64,000 nucleotides of DNA from Subtercola sp. Z020 (lineage in GTDB: Bacteria; Actinomycetota; Actinomycetes; Actinomycetales; Microbacteriaceae): assembly GCF_002931235.1 (NCBI RefSeq), contig NZ_PSTT01000042.1:103956-167955 (forward strand), written 5' to 3'. Positions 1-9,499 of the stretch are shown here, piece by piece (positions within the stretch are counted from its first letter, which is position 1; each line of letters starts with the position of its first letter). The notes beneath the pieces were generated by a model, which was not told the origin of the DNA, did not search any database, and saw only the letters and a list, made by a program, of their open reading frames with translations. The position numbers were made by a program, and so were the translations under genes.

Positions 1-457
1 CCGCATCGGCCGCCGAGGCAGAGAGCGCGGGGGTGATGCCGGTGAGGTGGAGCACTGATGCACCGCGGAGGAGTCCCTCGTCGAGATCCTCCGCCGAGAG
101 ACGCGACCCTGCACTGCCGGAGCGGTAGTAGGTCACCTTCTGGGTGTCTGCCGTTCGGCGTTCCTTGATCATGAGCCCGGTGGGAGCGCCCGCGTCGACG
201 ATGGCGCGCACATCCACGCCCTCTGCTCGGATCTCCCGCAGCACCAGCTGCCCGAGCGAGTCGTCTCCGACTCTGCCGCACCAGACGGTGGAGCCGCCGA
301 GGCGCGTGACACCGATGGCCACGTTCGATTCCGACCCACCGATGCCGAGCCCGAGGGAGGAGACGTGCGCCAGTGGCCCGGGGTGCTCGGCCTGCAACAG
401 CGCCATGGTCTCGCCGAACGTCACCAGGTACGGTTGCTGCGGCGTGCGGCTGGTCAC
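1..457 (-). CDS. kdgK: 2-keto-3-deoxygluconate kinase, PfkB family (3' end outside window)
   Basis: The minus-strand reading frame starts with GTG at 457 and runs off the left edge, so about 152 N-terminal residues are visible. It phosphorylates 2-keto-3-deoxygluconate to KDPG in the cytoplasm. The visible part has the ribokinase/PfkB fold start (LVTFGETMALL), the substrate-binding GGSESNVAIGVTRLG segment and GRVGDDSLG. The GTG overlaps the TGA of the upstream aldolase gene (GTGA), which implies translational coupling. Its place directly after a KDPG aldolase supports KDG kinase over other PfkB sugar kinases. The catalytic GAGD motif lies outside the window and cannot be checked. Confidence 0.85.
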   Translation of the reverse strand, partial: MTSRTPQQPYLVTFGETMALLQAEHPGPLAHVSSLGLGIGGSESNVAIGVTRLGGSTVWCGRVGDDSLGQLVLREIRAEGVDVRAIVDAGAPTGLMIKERRTADTQKVTYYRSGSAGSRLSAEDLDEGLLRGASVLHLTGITPALSASAADA

Positions 458-1140
458 GCTGCCGCCTCCGCGACCGCTGCGGCGAGCCGCGTCGCCCGGT
501 CGGTGAGGGCACCGAGGTCGCCACCCGCGAAAGCGTCGCCGAGCAACGGGCCGCCGACGCTCACGGCCAGCGCGCCGGCACCGATCCAGCGCACCGCATC
601 GTCGAGCCCGACCCCACCAGACGGGATGACCTGGATGCCCGGGAAGGGCCCGCGGAGCATCGCGATGTAGCTCTCGCCGACGAGCGAGGCGGGGAAGACC
701 TTCACCGCGGTGCCGCCCGCCGCCCAGCCGGAGTGCAGTTCGGTCGGCGTCAGTCCACCCGGGAAGATGGGTACACCACGCGAGACCGACGTCTCGATGA
801 TGTCGGTGCCGGTGACCGGGGTGACAAGGTACGACGCGCCCGCTTCGATCGCCTCGAGGGCCTGGCCCACGTTCGTCACGGTGCCCACTCCGATCTCGGC
901 TTCGGCACCGAAACGCGCGCGGAGCGCCGGAAGGTGTTCGAAGACCCCTGCCGTGCTGAGGGTGAGCTCTATCGACCTCACCCCGCCCTTGAGAAGCGCC
1001 TCGATGACCGGCTCATACTCGGCGGCGTGGGTGGCCCGCAGAACGGCTACGACCTTCGTGTCGAGCAGGAGCTGCGACGGGCGGGGTCGGACGGGAGCAG
1101 CGGGTGTAGCGGGTGTAGCGGGTGTGGCGGATGTCGACAT
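454..1140 (-). CDS. eda: KDPG / 4-hydroxy-2-oxoglutarate aldolase
   Basis: 228 residues, class I aldolase that splits KDPG into pyruvate and glyceraldehyde 3-phosphate. The core begins around residue 24 (LLLDTKVVAVLRA) and contains the Schiff-base lysine in AVKVFPA and the phosphate-binding IPSGGV motif. The first 20 or so residues are an Ala/Thr/Pro stretch encoded by a 9-bp tandem repeat and are not part of the fold. ATG at 1140 is preceded by CAGGAA. The gene is third in the leftward operon and overlaps kdgK by 4 bp, matching the last steps of a uronate/aldonate route. Confidence 0.92.
   Translation of the reverse strand: MSTSATPATPATPAAPVRPRPSQLLLDTKVVAVLRATHAAEYEPVIEALLKGGVRSIELTLSTAGVFEHLPALRARFGAEAEIGVGTVTNVGQALEAIEAGASYLVTPVTGTDIIETSVSRGVPIFPGGLTPTELHSGWAAGGTAVKVFPASLVGESYIAMLRGPFPGIQVIPSGGVGLDDAVRWIGAGALAVSVGGPLLGDAFAGGDLGALTDRATRLAAAVAEAAA
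1101..1136 (-). repeat. 9-bp tandem repeat inside the eda N-terminus
   Basis: Four head-to-tail 9-bp units (two exact CGGGTGTAG, then CGGGTGTGG and a degenerate CGGATGTCG on the plus strand) encode the TPA-type tripeptides near the start of the KDPG aldolase. The unit is a multiple of three, so copy-number change would not shift the frame. Confidence 0.85.
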
Positions 1141-1227
1141 CGGGTTCCTGAACGGGGTCGGGTGCAGAGGTGAGGGAGTGCAGCGCGGCAGGCGCCGTCC
1201 GGCGGGCGCAGCGCGGAGCCGCAGCGG

Positions 1228-2256
1228 TCAGGCGCCCAGCCGGAGCATGACCTTGCTGCTGCCCGACGCGCGGTCGGCGGCGACCTGCATCGCCTCGCCG
1301 GCGTCGGCCAGGTCGAAGCGGTGCGTCACGATCGGCGTGAGGTCGACTCCGCCGGCCAGGGCCTCGAGCGCGTCGTCGATCTCGTCGACGAAGCGGTACG
1401 ACCCGATCCAGGTGATCTCGCGGGTGACGAGGTCTCCGATCGCGGCCGGGGTGGGGGTGCCCGGGAGGTTGCCGACCTGCACGAGCGTGCCGCCGCGAGC
1501 CGTGGCACGGAGCACGGAGCCGAGCGCCCCGGAGGCTCCCGACGTCTCGAAGACGATCTCGGCATCGGCCGGCAGCACATCGCCCTCGGCGACGTTGAGT
1601 GTCGTGGTGGCGCCGAGCTGCCGTGCGACGGCGAGAGCGCTGCCCTGGATGTCTGCTGCGGTGATGGTGGCGGCACCCCGGTGCTTGAGCGCAGCGACCA
1701 CGAGCGAACCGATCGGTCCGGCTCCGTTCACGAGCACATCCCTCCCCCGCACGTCGCCCGCTCGGTTCACCGCGTGCAACGCCACCGCGAAGGGTTCGGC
1801 AAGCGCGCCGCCCAGGGTGTCGACGCCGTCGGGCAGCAGCCGGATCATCCCCGCATCGACCGCGCGCAGTTCGCTGAACCCGCCGTCGGTGTGCGGGTCG
1901 AAGGCCGCCGACCCGAAGTAGCGGATCTCGGGGTACAGGTTGGTGCGCCCGGCCAACCGTTCCGGCAGAGGGGTCTCGCCGACCGGCTGGGAGGGATGCA
2001 CGGTGACCGCGTCGCCGACCGAGAGGTTCGTGACACCCGATCCGAGTTCCACGATGCGCCCGGCGATCTCGTGCCCCAGCACCAGCGGGTGCTTCAGCAC
2101 GGCGGTGCCGGAGGCGCCGTGCTTCCAGTAGGAGAGGTCGGATCCGCAGATCCCGCCCCACTCCATCGCCATGACGACCTGCCCGGGCCCGGCGACGGGA
2201 TCGGCGACCTCGTCGATGCGGAGGTCGTCGGGCCCGTGTACGACGACGGCTCTCAT
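1228..2256 (-). CDS. Zinc-type MDR dehydrogenase, L-idonate/L-gulonate 5-dehydrogenase-like
   Basis: 342 residues. A medium-chain dehydrogenase that probably oxidises C5 of an aldonate (L-idonate or L-gulonate) with NAD(P). The catalytic zinc ligands are visible: Cys in GGICGSD, His-Glu in LGHEIAG and Glu in ALAEPF; the nucleotide-binding NGAGPIGSL follows. Start ATG 2256 was chosen because it overlaps the transporter's TGA (ATGA) and starts the family's usual MRAVVVHGP. Odd: the four cysteines of the usual structural-zinc lobe are absent (PVGETPLPERLAG in place of the Cys-rich lobe). An RspB-like L-gulonate role would feed fructuronate to the reductase at 5829; this is inference from neighbours. 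Confidence 0.8.
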   Translation of the reverse strand: MRAVVVHGPDDLRIDEVADPVAGPGQVVMAMEWGGICGSDLSYWKHGASGTAVLKHPLVLGHEIAGRIVELGSGVTNLSVGDAVTVHPSQPVGETPLPERLAGRTNLYPEIRYFGSAAFDPHTDGGFSELRAVDAGMIRLLPDGVDTLGGALAEPFAVALHAVNRAGDVRGRDVLVNGAGPIGSLVVAALKHRGAATITAADIQGSALAVARQLGATTTLNVAEGDVLPADAEIVFETSGASGALGSVLRATARGGTLVQVGNLPGTPTPAAIGDLVTREITWIGSYRFVDEIDDALEALAGGVDLTPIVTHRFDLADAGEAMQVAADRASGSSKVMLRLGA

Positions 2257-3650
2257 GCTGCGTCCTGCAGCAGAACCAGGTCGCGGCCGCGGGTCTCGGG
2301 CGCCACGATCGCACTCACCAGGGTGATCGCCGAGTAGCCGATGATCATCGCGGCGAGCGGCCACCACGATCCGGTCACGGCGGTGAGGGTCGCCGCGAGC
2401 ACCGGGCCGATGGCGGTGGCGAGTATGCCGCCGATCTCCTTGGCGAGGGCGAGCTGCGTGAAGCGGGTGCGGGCACCGAAGAGTTCGGCCATGGTCACAC
2501 TCTCCATCGCGAAGAGGCCGAGCACGCCGATGTTGAGGCCCGCCACGATCGCGATCGTCACGAGAACGGTGTCGCCGCTGTTGATCATGAGGAGCATCGG
2601 AACCGCGAACAGGATCGTGATGATCGTGAGCACGATGTACACCGGTCGCCTGCCGACCCGGTCGCCGATCAGCCCCATCGCCGGAACCGTCGCGAAGCCG
2701 ATCAGCGACCCGATCAGGATCGCATTGATACCGACCGACTTGTCGAGAAGCAGGGTGGTGGCGAGGTAACCGATGAGGAACGTCTGGATGAGCCCCGAGT
2801 TGCCGGCCTGCCCGAACCGCAGCCCGAGCGCGATGAGGAAGGCGCGGCCCTTCCGCTGGTGCAGGCCCGCCTCGATCGTGCTGACGCTGCCCGTCGCGGC
2901 GGCGGCGAGCTCGGCGCGGGTCATGGCGACGCCGTCGATGACGTCGACCCGCTGTTCGAAGACCGGGCTCTCCTTGATCGAGGTGCGGATCCAGACGGCC
3001 AGGATCAGCAGGATGAAGCTCGCGAGGAACGGGATGCGCCAGCCCCAGCTCTCGAGCTGGTCGCTCGGCAGCGTCGCGACGAGGATCGCCCAGATACCGG
3101 AGGCGGCGAGCGTGCCGGAGTTGGTGCCGAGCGAGACCAGCGACGCGATCAGCCCGCGCCTGCGGGTCGGTGCATACTCGGCGAGCATGACCGAGGCGCC
3201 GGCGATCTCGGCGCCCGCTCCGAAGCCCTGGATCAGGCGGAGCGCGACCAGCATGATCGGCGCCCAGATGCCCACCATCGCGTACGTCGGCAGCACACCG
3301 ATGAGGGTGGTGGATGCCCCCATCAGAGCGATGGTGATGAAGAGCACCTTCTTGCGGCCGATCCGGTCACCCATGCGGCCGAAGTAGATCGCCCCCACCA
3401 GCCGGGCGACGTAGCCGACACCGTAGGTCGCCATCGCGGCGATGAAGCCGATCGCGGGGCTCACGTCGGGGAAGAAGATCTTGTTGAAGACGAGGGCGGC
3501 GGCCAGCGAGTACAGCTGGAAGTCCATGAACTCCATCGCCGTTCCGAGCCAGCCCGAGACGGCGACCTTGGCCAGTTCGCCGGACTTGGTGGTCGGTTCC
3601 GACCCGGCCGGTGCCGGATCCACCCGTGTGCTCCGCGTTCTGTCCGTCAT
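2253..3650 (-). CDS. MHS-family MFS transporter for a sugar acid
   Basis: 465 residues, 12 predicted membrane segments. The N-terminal region has the MHS-subfamily features: long soluble start, AMEFMDFQLYSLAAALVFNK in the first helix, and the GRMGDRIGRKKVL loop between helices 2 and 3; FGAGAEIAGASVMLAE marks helix 5. It likely imports an aldonate or uronate by proton symport. ATG 3650 follows AAGGAG at good spacing, so the much longer open frame upstream is not used. First gene of the leftward operon, divergent from the GntR regulator. Confidence 0.88.
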   Translation of the reverse strand: MTDRTRSTRVDPAPAGSEPTTKSGELAKVAVSGWLGTAMEFMDFQLYSLAAALVFNKIFFPDVSPAIGFIAAMATYGVGYVARLVGAIYFGRMGDRIGRKKVLFITIALMGASTTLIGVLPTYAMVGIWAPIMLVALRLIQGFGAGAEIAGASVMLAEYAPTRRRGLIASLVSLGTNSGTLAASGIWAILVATLPSDQLESWGWRIPFLASFILLILAVWIRTSIKESPVFEQRVDVIDGVAMTRAELAAAATGSVSTIEAGLHQRKGRAFLIALGLRFGQAGNSGLIQTFLIGYLATTLLLDKSVGINAILIGSLIGFATVPAMGLIGDRVGRRPVYIVLTIITILFAVPMLLMINSGDTVLVTIAIVAGLNIGVLGLFAMESVTMAELFGARTRFTQLALAKEIGGILATAIGPVLAATLTAVTGSWWPLAAMIIGYSAITLVSAIVAPETRGRDLVLLQDAA

Positions 3651-3703
3651 GACTGTGCTCCTTTGCAACTCGGATGTCTTCTGCTCGACCTCGTGCACAC
3701 TAC

Positions 3704-3728
3704 CATACAAGCTCTGCCATGCAAGTAC
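3704..3728. promoter_or_regulatory. Candidate GntR operator half-sites in the divergent promoter
   Basis: Between the transporter and gntR lie CATACAAG (3704-3711) and CATGCAAGTAC (3718-3728), spaced 14 bp. They resemble in reverse orientation the ATACTTGTAT site before the dehydratase gene at 4521. A shared operator for the adjacent FCD-type GntR regulator is inferred. Confidence 0.45.
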
Positions 3729-3759
3729 GCAAGACCCTGAAAGGAGCCATAATGGGGAG

Positions 3760-4476
3760 ATGACGTACGTCGGCTCGTCCCGCCTCCTGCCCGCAGCTCC
3801 GCGGAACGCCCGCGGCCAGGCGCTGGAGATCATCCGCCAGAAGATCATCACCCTCGAGCTCGCTCCGGGCTCCCAGCTGTCGGAGAACGAGCTCGCCGGC
3901 CAGCTCGGCCTCTCCCGCACCCCCATCCGAGAGAGCCTCATCCTGCTGGCCGAAGAGCAGCTCGTCTCCGTCGTGCCCCAGGTCGGCACCCTCGTCTCCC
4001 CCATCGTCGAGGCGGAGATCGCGACATCCCAGTTCGTGCGGGAATCGCTGGAGCTCGCCGCCCTCAGCGAGGCTGTCGACGTTGTCGACGCCGGGCAGCT
4101 CGCCGACCTGAACGCCGTGATCGCCGAGCAGAGGGTCGCCGACGAGCGCGACGACACCGAACTGTTCTTCGCGCTCGACGAGCACTTCCACTTCGCTCTG
4201 ATGAACATCTCCCAGCACGGCTCTGCCTGGCGCACCGTCAGCCAGGCAAAGGCTCATCTCGACCGGGCCCGCCGGCTCTCCCTGTCGCTCACCCAACAGA
4301 TGTCGACCCTCATCGACCAGCACCAGAGCATCGTCGACGCGCTGGCCGGGGGCGATTCGCGGGCGGCGACGGATGCTCTGCGTCGGCACCTCCGCAAGGT
4401 CTTCGACGACATCGCCCTCATCCGGGCGGATCGCCCTGAACTCTTCGACCCGCCCGCCTCCTCCCGGCGTCGCTGA
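3760..4476 (+). CDS. GntR/FadR-subfamily (FCD) transcriptional regulator
   Basis: 238 residues. N-terminal winged helix-turn-helix (about residues 12-75; GSQLSENELAGQLGLSRTPI, then LAEEQLVSVVPQVGTLV) and C-terminal helical FCD ligand domain with the metal-binding pattern in FFALDEHFHFALM and HQSIVDAL. Probably senses an aldonate/uronate or KDG and represses the divergent operons. ATG 3760 starts the conserved domain in frame; an AAGGAG lies about 14 nt upstream and a closer ATG at 3752 is out of frame and stops after three codons. Confidence 0.88.
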   Translation: MTYVGSSRLLPAAPRNARGQALEIIRQKIITLELAPGSQLSENELAGQLGLSRTPIRESLILLAEEQLVSVVPQVGTLVSPIVEAEIATSQFVRESLELAALSEAVDVVDAGQLADLNAVIAEQRVADERDDTELFFALDEHFHFALMNISQHGSAWRTVSQAKAHLDRARRLSLSLTQQMSTLIDQHQSIVDALAGGDSRAATDALRRHLRKVFDDIALIRADRPELFDPPASSRRR

Positions 4477-4520
4477 GCAGTCGCATCCGAGCGTCGGGGC
4501 GCGGCTCGGCAAGATGTGCC

Positions 4521-4530
4521 ATACTTGTAT
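4521..4530. promoter_or_regulatory. Candidate GntR operator upstream of manD
   Basis: ATACTTGTAT, arms ATAC/GTAT around TT, lies 94 bp before the dehydratase start and matches the half-sites in the gntR/transporter intergenic region. Promoter elements around it could not be assigned with certainty. Confidence 0.45.
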
Positions 4531-4623
4531 ATCAGTGAGGGATTCACCGGTTGGCCGACCTCTCACCCGTCGTTCGCATCAGCGAAGAAACGAACGCCCC
4601 AGGCACACCAGGAACAGGCAGAC

Positions 4624-5832
4624 ATGCTCATCACCGACGCCCGAGTTGTGGTCAGTTCGCCGGGCCGCAACTACGTGACACTCATCATCGACACCGACGA
4701 AGGCATCCGCGGTATCGGCGACGCCACCCTGAACGGCCGCGAACTCGCCGTCGAGTCGTACCTCCGCGACCATGTGGTTCCCCTTCTGATCGGCCGGGAG
4801 GCCAACCGCATCGAAGACATCTGGCACTACCTCTACAAAGGCGCGTACTGGCGACGCGGGCCCGTCACCATGACGGCGATCGCCGCGGTCGACGTCGCTC
4901 TGTGGGACATCAAGGGCAAGGCGGCAGGGATGCCGGTCTACGAGCTGCTCGGCGGTGCCGCCCGTACCGGGGTGATGGTCTACGGCCATGCCTCGGGCAG
5001 CGACCTCGAAGAACTGGCCGACGACTTCAGCGCCCACCTCGAACTCGGCTACAAGGCCATTCGGGTGCAGGCGTCGATTCCGGGTGTGGAGAAGACCTAC
5101 GGCATTCCCGCCCAGGGTGCCCACTATGAGCCGGCGAGCGGGTCGCTGCCCCAGGAGGACAGCTGGGAGACCACGTCGTATCTCGACTTCGCCCCGCGCC
5201 TGTTCGAGTTCGTCAGAGAGAGGTTCGGGTTCGGCGTGCACGTGCTGCACGACGTGCACCACCGCCTGACGCCCATCGAGGCGGGCAGGCTCGGCGCCTC
5301 GCTCGAACCCTACCGTCCGTTCTGGATGGAGGATCCAACCCCGGCCGAGGACCAGACGGCGTTCCGGCTCATCCGGCAGCACACCACCACGCCGATCGCC
5401 GTCGGTGAGGTGTTCAACTCCATCTGGGACTGTCAGACGCTCATCACCGAGCGTCTGATCGACTACATCCGCACCTCGGTGTCACACGCCGGCGGCATCA
5501 CCCACCTCCGCCGTATCTTCTCGCTCGCCGAGCTCTACGGCGTGCGGAGCGGGTCGCACGGGGCCGGCGACCTCTCGCCCATCACGATGGCGGCGGCGCT
5601 GCACGTCGACCTGAGCATCCCGAACTTCGGGGTGCAGGAGTACATGGGACACACCCCGCAGACGGCCGAGGTCTTCCGGCACGACTACACCTTCGACGAC
5701 GGTCTGATGCACCCGGGCACCGCTCCCGGCCTCGGAGTCGAGTTCGACGAGAAGGCGGCGGCGCACTTCCCCTACAACCCGAAGTACCTGCCCGTGAACC
5801 GCCGTCTCGACGGAACAGTGCACGACTGGTGA
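4624..5832 (+). CDS. manD: D-mannonate dehydratase, enolase superfamily (ManD/RspA type)
   Basis: 402 residues. Dehydrates D-mannonate to 2-keto-3-deoxygluconate, using Mg2+. The catalytic residues fall exactly on the published ManD numbering: Arg147 and Tyr159 (base pair), Asp210 and acid His212 in LHDVHH, Glu236 in WMEDP, Glu262 in VGEVF; the protein ends in [23 protein letters not shown] is the barrel signature. ATG 4624 gives the family start [10 protein letters not shown]; the frame upstream is open but unlike the family. Stop overlaps the next gene's GTG. High- and low-efficiency ManD subgroups (some act on gluconate) cannot be separated by eye. Confidence 0.92.
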   Translation: MLITDARVVVSSPGRNYVTLIIDTDEGIRGIGDATLNGRELAVESYLRDHVVPLLIGREANRIEDIWHYLYKGAYWRRGPVTMTAIAAVDVALWDIKGKAAGMPVYELLGGAARTGVMVYGHASGSDLEELADDFSAHLELGYKAIRVQASIPGVEKTYGIPAQGAHYEPASGSLPQEDSWETTSYLDFAPRLFEFVRERFGFGVHVLHDVHHRLTPIEAGRLGASLEPYRPFWMEDPTPAEDQTAFRLIRQHTTTPIAVGEVFNSIWDCQTLITERLIDYIRTSVSHAGGITHLRRIFSLAELYGVRSGSHGAGDLSPITMAAALHVDLSIPNFGVQEYMGHTPQTAEVFRHDYTFDDGLMHPGTAPGLGVEFDEKAAAHFPYNPKYLPVNRRLDGTVHDW

Positions 5833-7256
5833 CCGCCGAACCGCTCACCCGCGACGCCCTGGCCCGGCAGACCGGCCTCGCGGCATCCGCTCCTCCCGTT
5901 CGGATCGTGCACCTCGGGCTCGGTGCCTTCCACCGGGCCCACCAGGCCTGGTACACCGCGCACGCGAGCGACGCGGCAGAGTGGGGCATCGCCGCCTTCA
6001 CGGGCCGGAGCCCGCAGGCCGCGCTCGAACTGCTGCCGCAGGGGGGCCTCTACACGCTCATCGAGCGGGCCGACTCCGGTGACTCCGCGACGGTGATCAC
6101 GAGCATCGTCGAGACGAACGACGGCAGGGATGTCGCGCGCCTCGGGGAGCTGCTCCGCGACCCCGCCGTCGCCATCGTCACCCTCACGATCACGGAGGCC
6201 GGCTACCGGCTCGACCGGGAGGGCAGGCCCGATGCGGCCGACCCCTCGGTGGCGGCCGACGTGGGGCTTCTGAGGCGCCTGGTGGATGCGTCGGGCACGG
6301 CGACGCCTCCGCCGTCCGGCCTGCAGACCACCCTCGGCCGGCTGCTCTTCGGCCTGCACGAGCGCCGTTCTGCGGGGGCCACGGCAGGCATCAGCGCCCC
6401 GATCGCCATCGTGCCCTGCGACAATCTGCCGGAGAACGGGCCGGTCGTCCGGTCGGCGCTCCTGGCCCTCGCCGGGGAGGTCGATCCCTCCCTGGCCAAC
6501 TGGATCGCCGTGGAGGTCTCCGTCGTGTCGACGTCGGTCGACCGCATCACTCCGAAGTCCACGCCAGCCGACGTCACGACCGCGACCAGCCTCACCGGCT
6601 GGTTCGATGCGGCCCCCGTCGTGACCGAGCCGTTCTCCGACTGGGTGCTCTGCGGGGACTTCCCGGCCGGGCGCCCCGACTGGGAGAGCGCCGGGGCACG
6701 TTTCGTCGACGGGATCGCCCCGTTCGAGAACCGCAAACTGTGGTTGCTGAACGGAGCGCACAGCCTGCTCGCCTACACGGCCAGGCAGCGCGGTCACGAG
6801 ACGGTCGCTGCCGCCATCGCCGACCCCGGCTGCCTCGAAGCCGTGAACGCGTTCTGGAACGAGGCGGTGCGTCACCTGCCCGGCGACGTCGACCTGCACC
6901 TCGACTCCTACCGTTCTGCGCTGCTCGAGCGCTTCGGCAATGCTCGCATCGAACACCGTCTCGCGCAGATCGCGAACGACGCCGTGGCGAAGCTCCGCAT
7001 CCGCATCGTGCCGATCGTGCTGGCCGAATGGGCGGCGGGTCGCGATGCCGACGCCTCCCTCAGCATCATCAGGGGCTGGATGTCGCAGGTGCTCCCGGGC
7101 GGTGTGCTGCACGACGGTGTCATGACGGATGCCGCCGAAGCCGACGTTCGCGCGGCCGCCGCGTCGCAGAACGGGGCGAGAGACGCTCTGCTCCGCCTGA
7201 TCGACCCCCGCCTCGTTCCACTCGAAGGAGAGACCCATGAGAATCGAGAAGGCTGA
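5829..7256 (+). CDS. uxuB: Fructuronate reductase / D-mannonate oxidoreductase
   Basis: 475 residues, polyol-specific long-chain dehydrogenase. Reduces D-fructuronate to D-mannonate with NAD(P)H. The Rossmann start [14 protein letters not shown] and the catalytic Lys303-Asn308-His311 set in KLWLLNGAH are present. GTG 5829 overlaps the TGA of manD, and its own 3' end overlaps the next gene by 20 nt, so the three genes form one coupled operon. Mannitol or altronate dehydrogenase activity is the alternative within the family; the neighbouring ManD genes favour mannonate. Confidence 0.85.
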   Translation: MTAEPLTRDALARQTGLAASAPPVRIVHLGLGAFHRAHQAWYTAHASDAAEWGIAAFTGRSPQAALELLPQGGLYTLIERADSGDSATVITSIVETNDGRDVARLGELLRDPAVAIVTLTITEAGYRLDREGRPDAADPSVAADVGLLRRLVDASGTATPPPSGLQTTLGRLLFGLHERRSAGATAGISAPIAIVPCDNLPENGPVVRSALLALAGEVDPSLANWIAVEVSVVSTSVDRITPKSTPADVTTATSLTGWFDAAPVVTEPFSDWVLCGDFPAGRPDWESAGARFVDGIAPFENRKLWLLNGAHSLLAYTARQRGHETVAAAIADPGCLEAVNAFWNEAVRHLPGDVDLHLDSYRSALLERFGNARIEHRLAQIANDAVAKLRIRIVPIVLAEWAAGRDADASLSIIRGWMSQVLPGGVLHDGVMTDAAEADVRAAAASQNGARDALLRLIDPRLVPLEGETHENREG

Positions 7257-8475
7257 CGTCATCGTCACCAGCCCCGACCGCAACTTCGTCACCCTGAAGC
7301 TGACGACGGATGAGGGGCACGTCGGCCTCGGCGACGCCACCCTGAACGGGCGGGAGCTCGCCGTCGTCTCGTACCTGCGCGACCACGTTGTACCGCTACT
7401 CATCGGAATCGATGCGCACAACATCGAAGACACGTGGCAGTTCCTCTACCGCTCTGCCTACTGGCGGCGCGGCCCCGTGACGATGGCCGCCATCGCCGCG
7501 GTCGACGTGGCGCTCTGGGACATCAAGGCCAGAGCCGCGAACATGCCGCTCTACCAGCTGCTCGGCGGCGCATCCAGAACCGGCCTGCTCGCCTACGGTC
7601 ACGCGTCGGGCAAGACCCAGGAGGAGCTGTTCGACAGCATCCGCTCGCACCAGGAACAGGGCTACCGGGCCATCCGCGTTCAGACCGGCGTTCCCGGGCT
7701 GAAGTCGATCTACGGCATCGCGTCGAACGCGACCTTCGAAGCCAACTCCGGCGTGCGGTACGACCACGAACCCGCCCAGCGCGGCGCGCGGCCGGCCGAG
7801 GAGGACTGGGACACCCGCAGCTACCTGCGCCACGTTCCCACGGTCTTCGAGGCGGTTCGGAACGAGTTCGGGCCCGAGCTGCCCCTGCTGCACGACGGAC
7901 ATCACCGCATGACGCCGATCCAGGCCGCCCAGCTCGGAAAGTCCCTCGAACCGTACGACCTGTTCTGGCTCGAGGACTGCACACCCGCCGAGAACCCCGA
8001 GGCCCTGCGGCTCGTACGCCAGCACACCACCACGCCGCTCGCGATCGGTGAGATCTTCAACACCGTGTGGGACTACCAGCAGATCATCCGCGAGCAGTTG
8101 ATCGACTATGTGCGGAGCGCCGTCACCCACACCGGAGGCATCAGCCACTTGCGGAAGGTGCTCGACTACGCCGCGCAGTACCAGATCAAGTCAGGAATGC
8201 ACGGACCGACCGACATCTCGCCCGTCGGCATGGCCGCGGCGATGCACCTCGGCCTGGCCATCCACAACTTCGGCATCCAGGAGTACATGAAGCACGGCGC
8301 CCGCACGAACGAGGTGTTCGAGCAGACGTTCACCTGGCAGAACGGAATGCTGCACCCGGGCACGGAGCCGGGGCTCGGAGTCTCGCTGAACCTCGACGAG
8401 GCCGGCAGGTACCCCTACGAGACGGCGTATCTGCCCTACAACCGGCTCGCTGACGGAACGGTGCACGACTGGTAG
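7237..8475 (+). CDS. Second D-mannonate dehydratase-like protein (ManD paralogue)
   Basis: 412 residues, close paralogue of the protein at 4624. Arg147 and Tyr159 are kept; the metal site is Asp220, His222, Glu246 and Glu272, shifted by exactly ten because of an insertion between residues 160 and 219 (region [19 protein letters not shown]). It also ends in HDW. ATG 7237 follows GAAGGAGAG and lies inside the uxuB 3' end. Either a second mannonate dehydratase with other kinetics or one with a different acid sugar substrate; the insertion lies in the active-site loop region, so a specificity shift is plausible but unproven. Confidence 0.85.
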   Translation: MRIEKADVIVTSPDRNFVTLKLTTDEGHVGLGDATLNGRELAVVSYLRDHVVPLLIGIDAHNIEDTWQFLYRSAYWRRGPVTMAAIAAVDVALWDIKARAANMPLYQLLGGASRTGLLAYGHASGKTQEELFDSIRSHQEQGYRAIRVQTGVPGLKSIYGIASNATFEANSGVRYDHEPAQRGARPAEEDWDTRSYLRHVPTVFEAVRNEFGPELPLLHDGHHRMTPIQAAQLGKSLEPYDLFWLEDCTPAENPEALRLVRQHTTTPLAIGEIFNTVWDYQQIIREQLIDYVRSAVTHTGGISHLRKVLDYAAQYQIKSGMHGPTDISPVGMAAAMHLGLAIHNFGIQEYMKHGARTNEVFEQTFTWQNGMLHPGTEPGLGVSLNLDEAGRYPYETAYLPYNRLADGTVHDW

Positions 8476-8490
8476 ACCTGCCGCGTCGCG

Positions 8491-9456
8491 TCAGGCCAGC
8501 AGCGCCGCCGCCAGCGAGTCGTCGACGATGAGGGTGTTCAGATGGCCACCGGCGATGGCCGCGCGGGCGATCGGGGCTTTGCTCGGTCCCGCGGCGATGC
8601 CGATGGCCACGCCGCGGGCACCCAGGCTCTCGAGCTCGAGGCCCATGGTGCGCTGGTCCAGTTCGGGATCGGTGATCTGGCCGTCGGCTCCGACGAAGCG
8701 CGAGATCAGATCGCCGACCGCGCCGCACCCGCGGAGCGAGTCGATCAGGTCTGCGTCGATGTAGCCCGAGGCCACCAGAACCGATTCCCGGCAAAGGTCG
8801 CCGAGTGAGAACATCGCCACCGGGGCATCCCGGGCACCGCTGAGGTCGCGGCTCACACTGCGTTCGGCCTCGAGGGCCTCGCGAACGGCGATGCGGTCGA
8901 CGATCGCCGGCACCTGCAGGTGGTGCGCCCGGCCCGCGCCCAGCTCGGCGAACCTGTCCATCATCTCGGCGGCGCCCGTGGCGTGGCCCGGGGCCGGAAC
9001 GGCTCCGTTCAGTTGGTAGACGTCGACCTCGTGGGCCCAACCCGGGTAGAGAGCGGCCGCCACCGCCTGCATCGTGGTTCCCCAGCCGAGCGCGAGCGCC
9101 GTCTGGTCGAGTTCGAGTGACGCGAGGTAGTGCGCCCCGGCAGCGCCGACCGCGAGCAGCTGGAGGTCTCCCTCACCCTCGGGGCCCGCGAGGGTCGACG
9201 CGACCACGGCGTCGCGCAGGCCGTACCGCATCACGAGGGCGACCTCCATCCCGGTCACCCTGCTGAGCGGGTGCTGAATGTCGATGCTCACGATTCCGCT
9301 GCTGCGGGCCGACGCAAGCAGCCGCCCGACCTTGGCGCGACTGACCCCGAGACGGCTTGCCACCCGCGCCTGCGTGAGGTCGAGCCGGTAGTAGAGGTAC
9401 GCCGCGCGGATGGCCAGCCGGTCATCCACGACGACAGCTCGTGCGAACCCGGTCAC
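8491..9456 (-). CDS. SorC/DeoR-type sugar-binding transcriptional regulator
   Basis: 321 residues. N-terminal helix-turn-helix (about residues 18-50, AAYLYYRLDLTQARVASRLG) and a C-terminal sugar-binding domain of the SorC family (ALGWGTTM, GDLISRFVGADG, IGIAAGPSKAPIARAA). Last gene of the leftward ABC operon, 43 bp after the permease. Likely responds to the phosphorylated or free substrate of that importer. GTG 9456 is the only good start. Strongly similar to the regulator at 13273, so the two may cross-regulate. Confidence 0.88.
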   Translation of the reverse strand: MTGFARAVVVDDRLAIRAAYLYYRLDLTQARVASRLGVSRAKVGRLLASARSSGIVSIDIQHPLSRVTGMEVALVMRYGLRDAVVASTLAGPEGEGDLQLLAVGAAGAHYLASLELDQTALALGWGTTMQAVAAALYPGWAHEVDVYQLNGAVPAPGHATGAAEMMDRFAELGAGRAHHLQVPAIVDRIAVREALEAERSVSRDLSGARDAPVAMFSLGDLCRESVLVASGYIDADLIDSLRGCGAVGDLISRFVGADGQITDPELDQRTMGLELESLGARGVAIGIAAGPSKAPIARAAIAGGHLNTLIVDDSLAAALLA

Positions 9457-9499
9457 GAGACCGCACAGCGCACCTGAGTGAGCGAGACCCGGCCCACGC

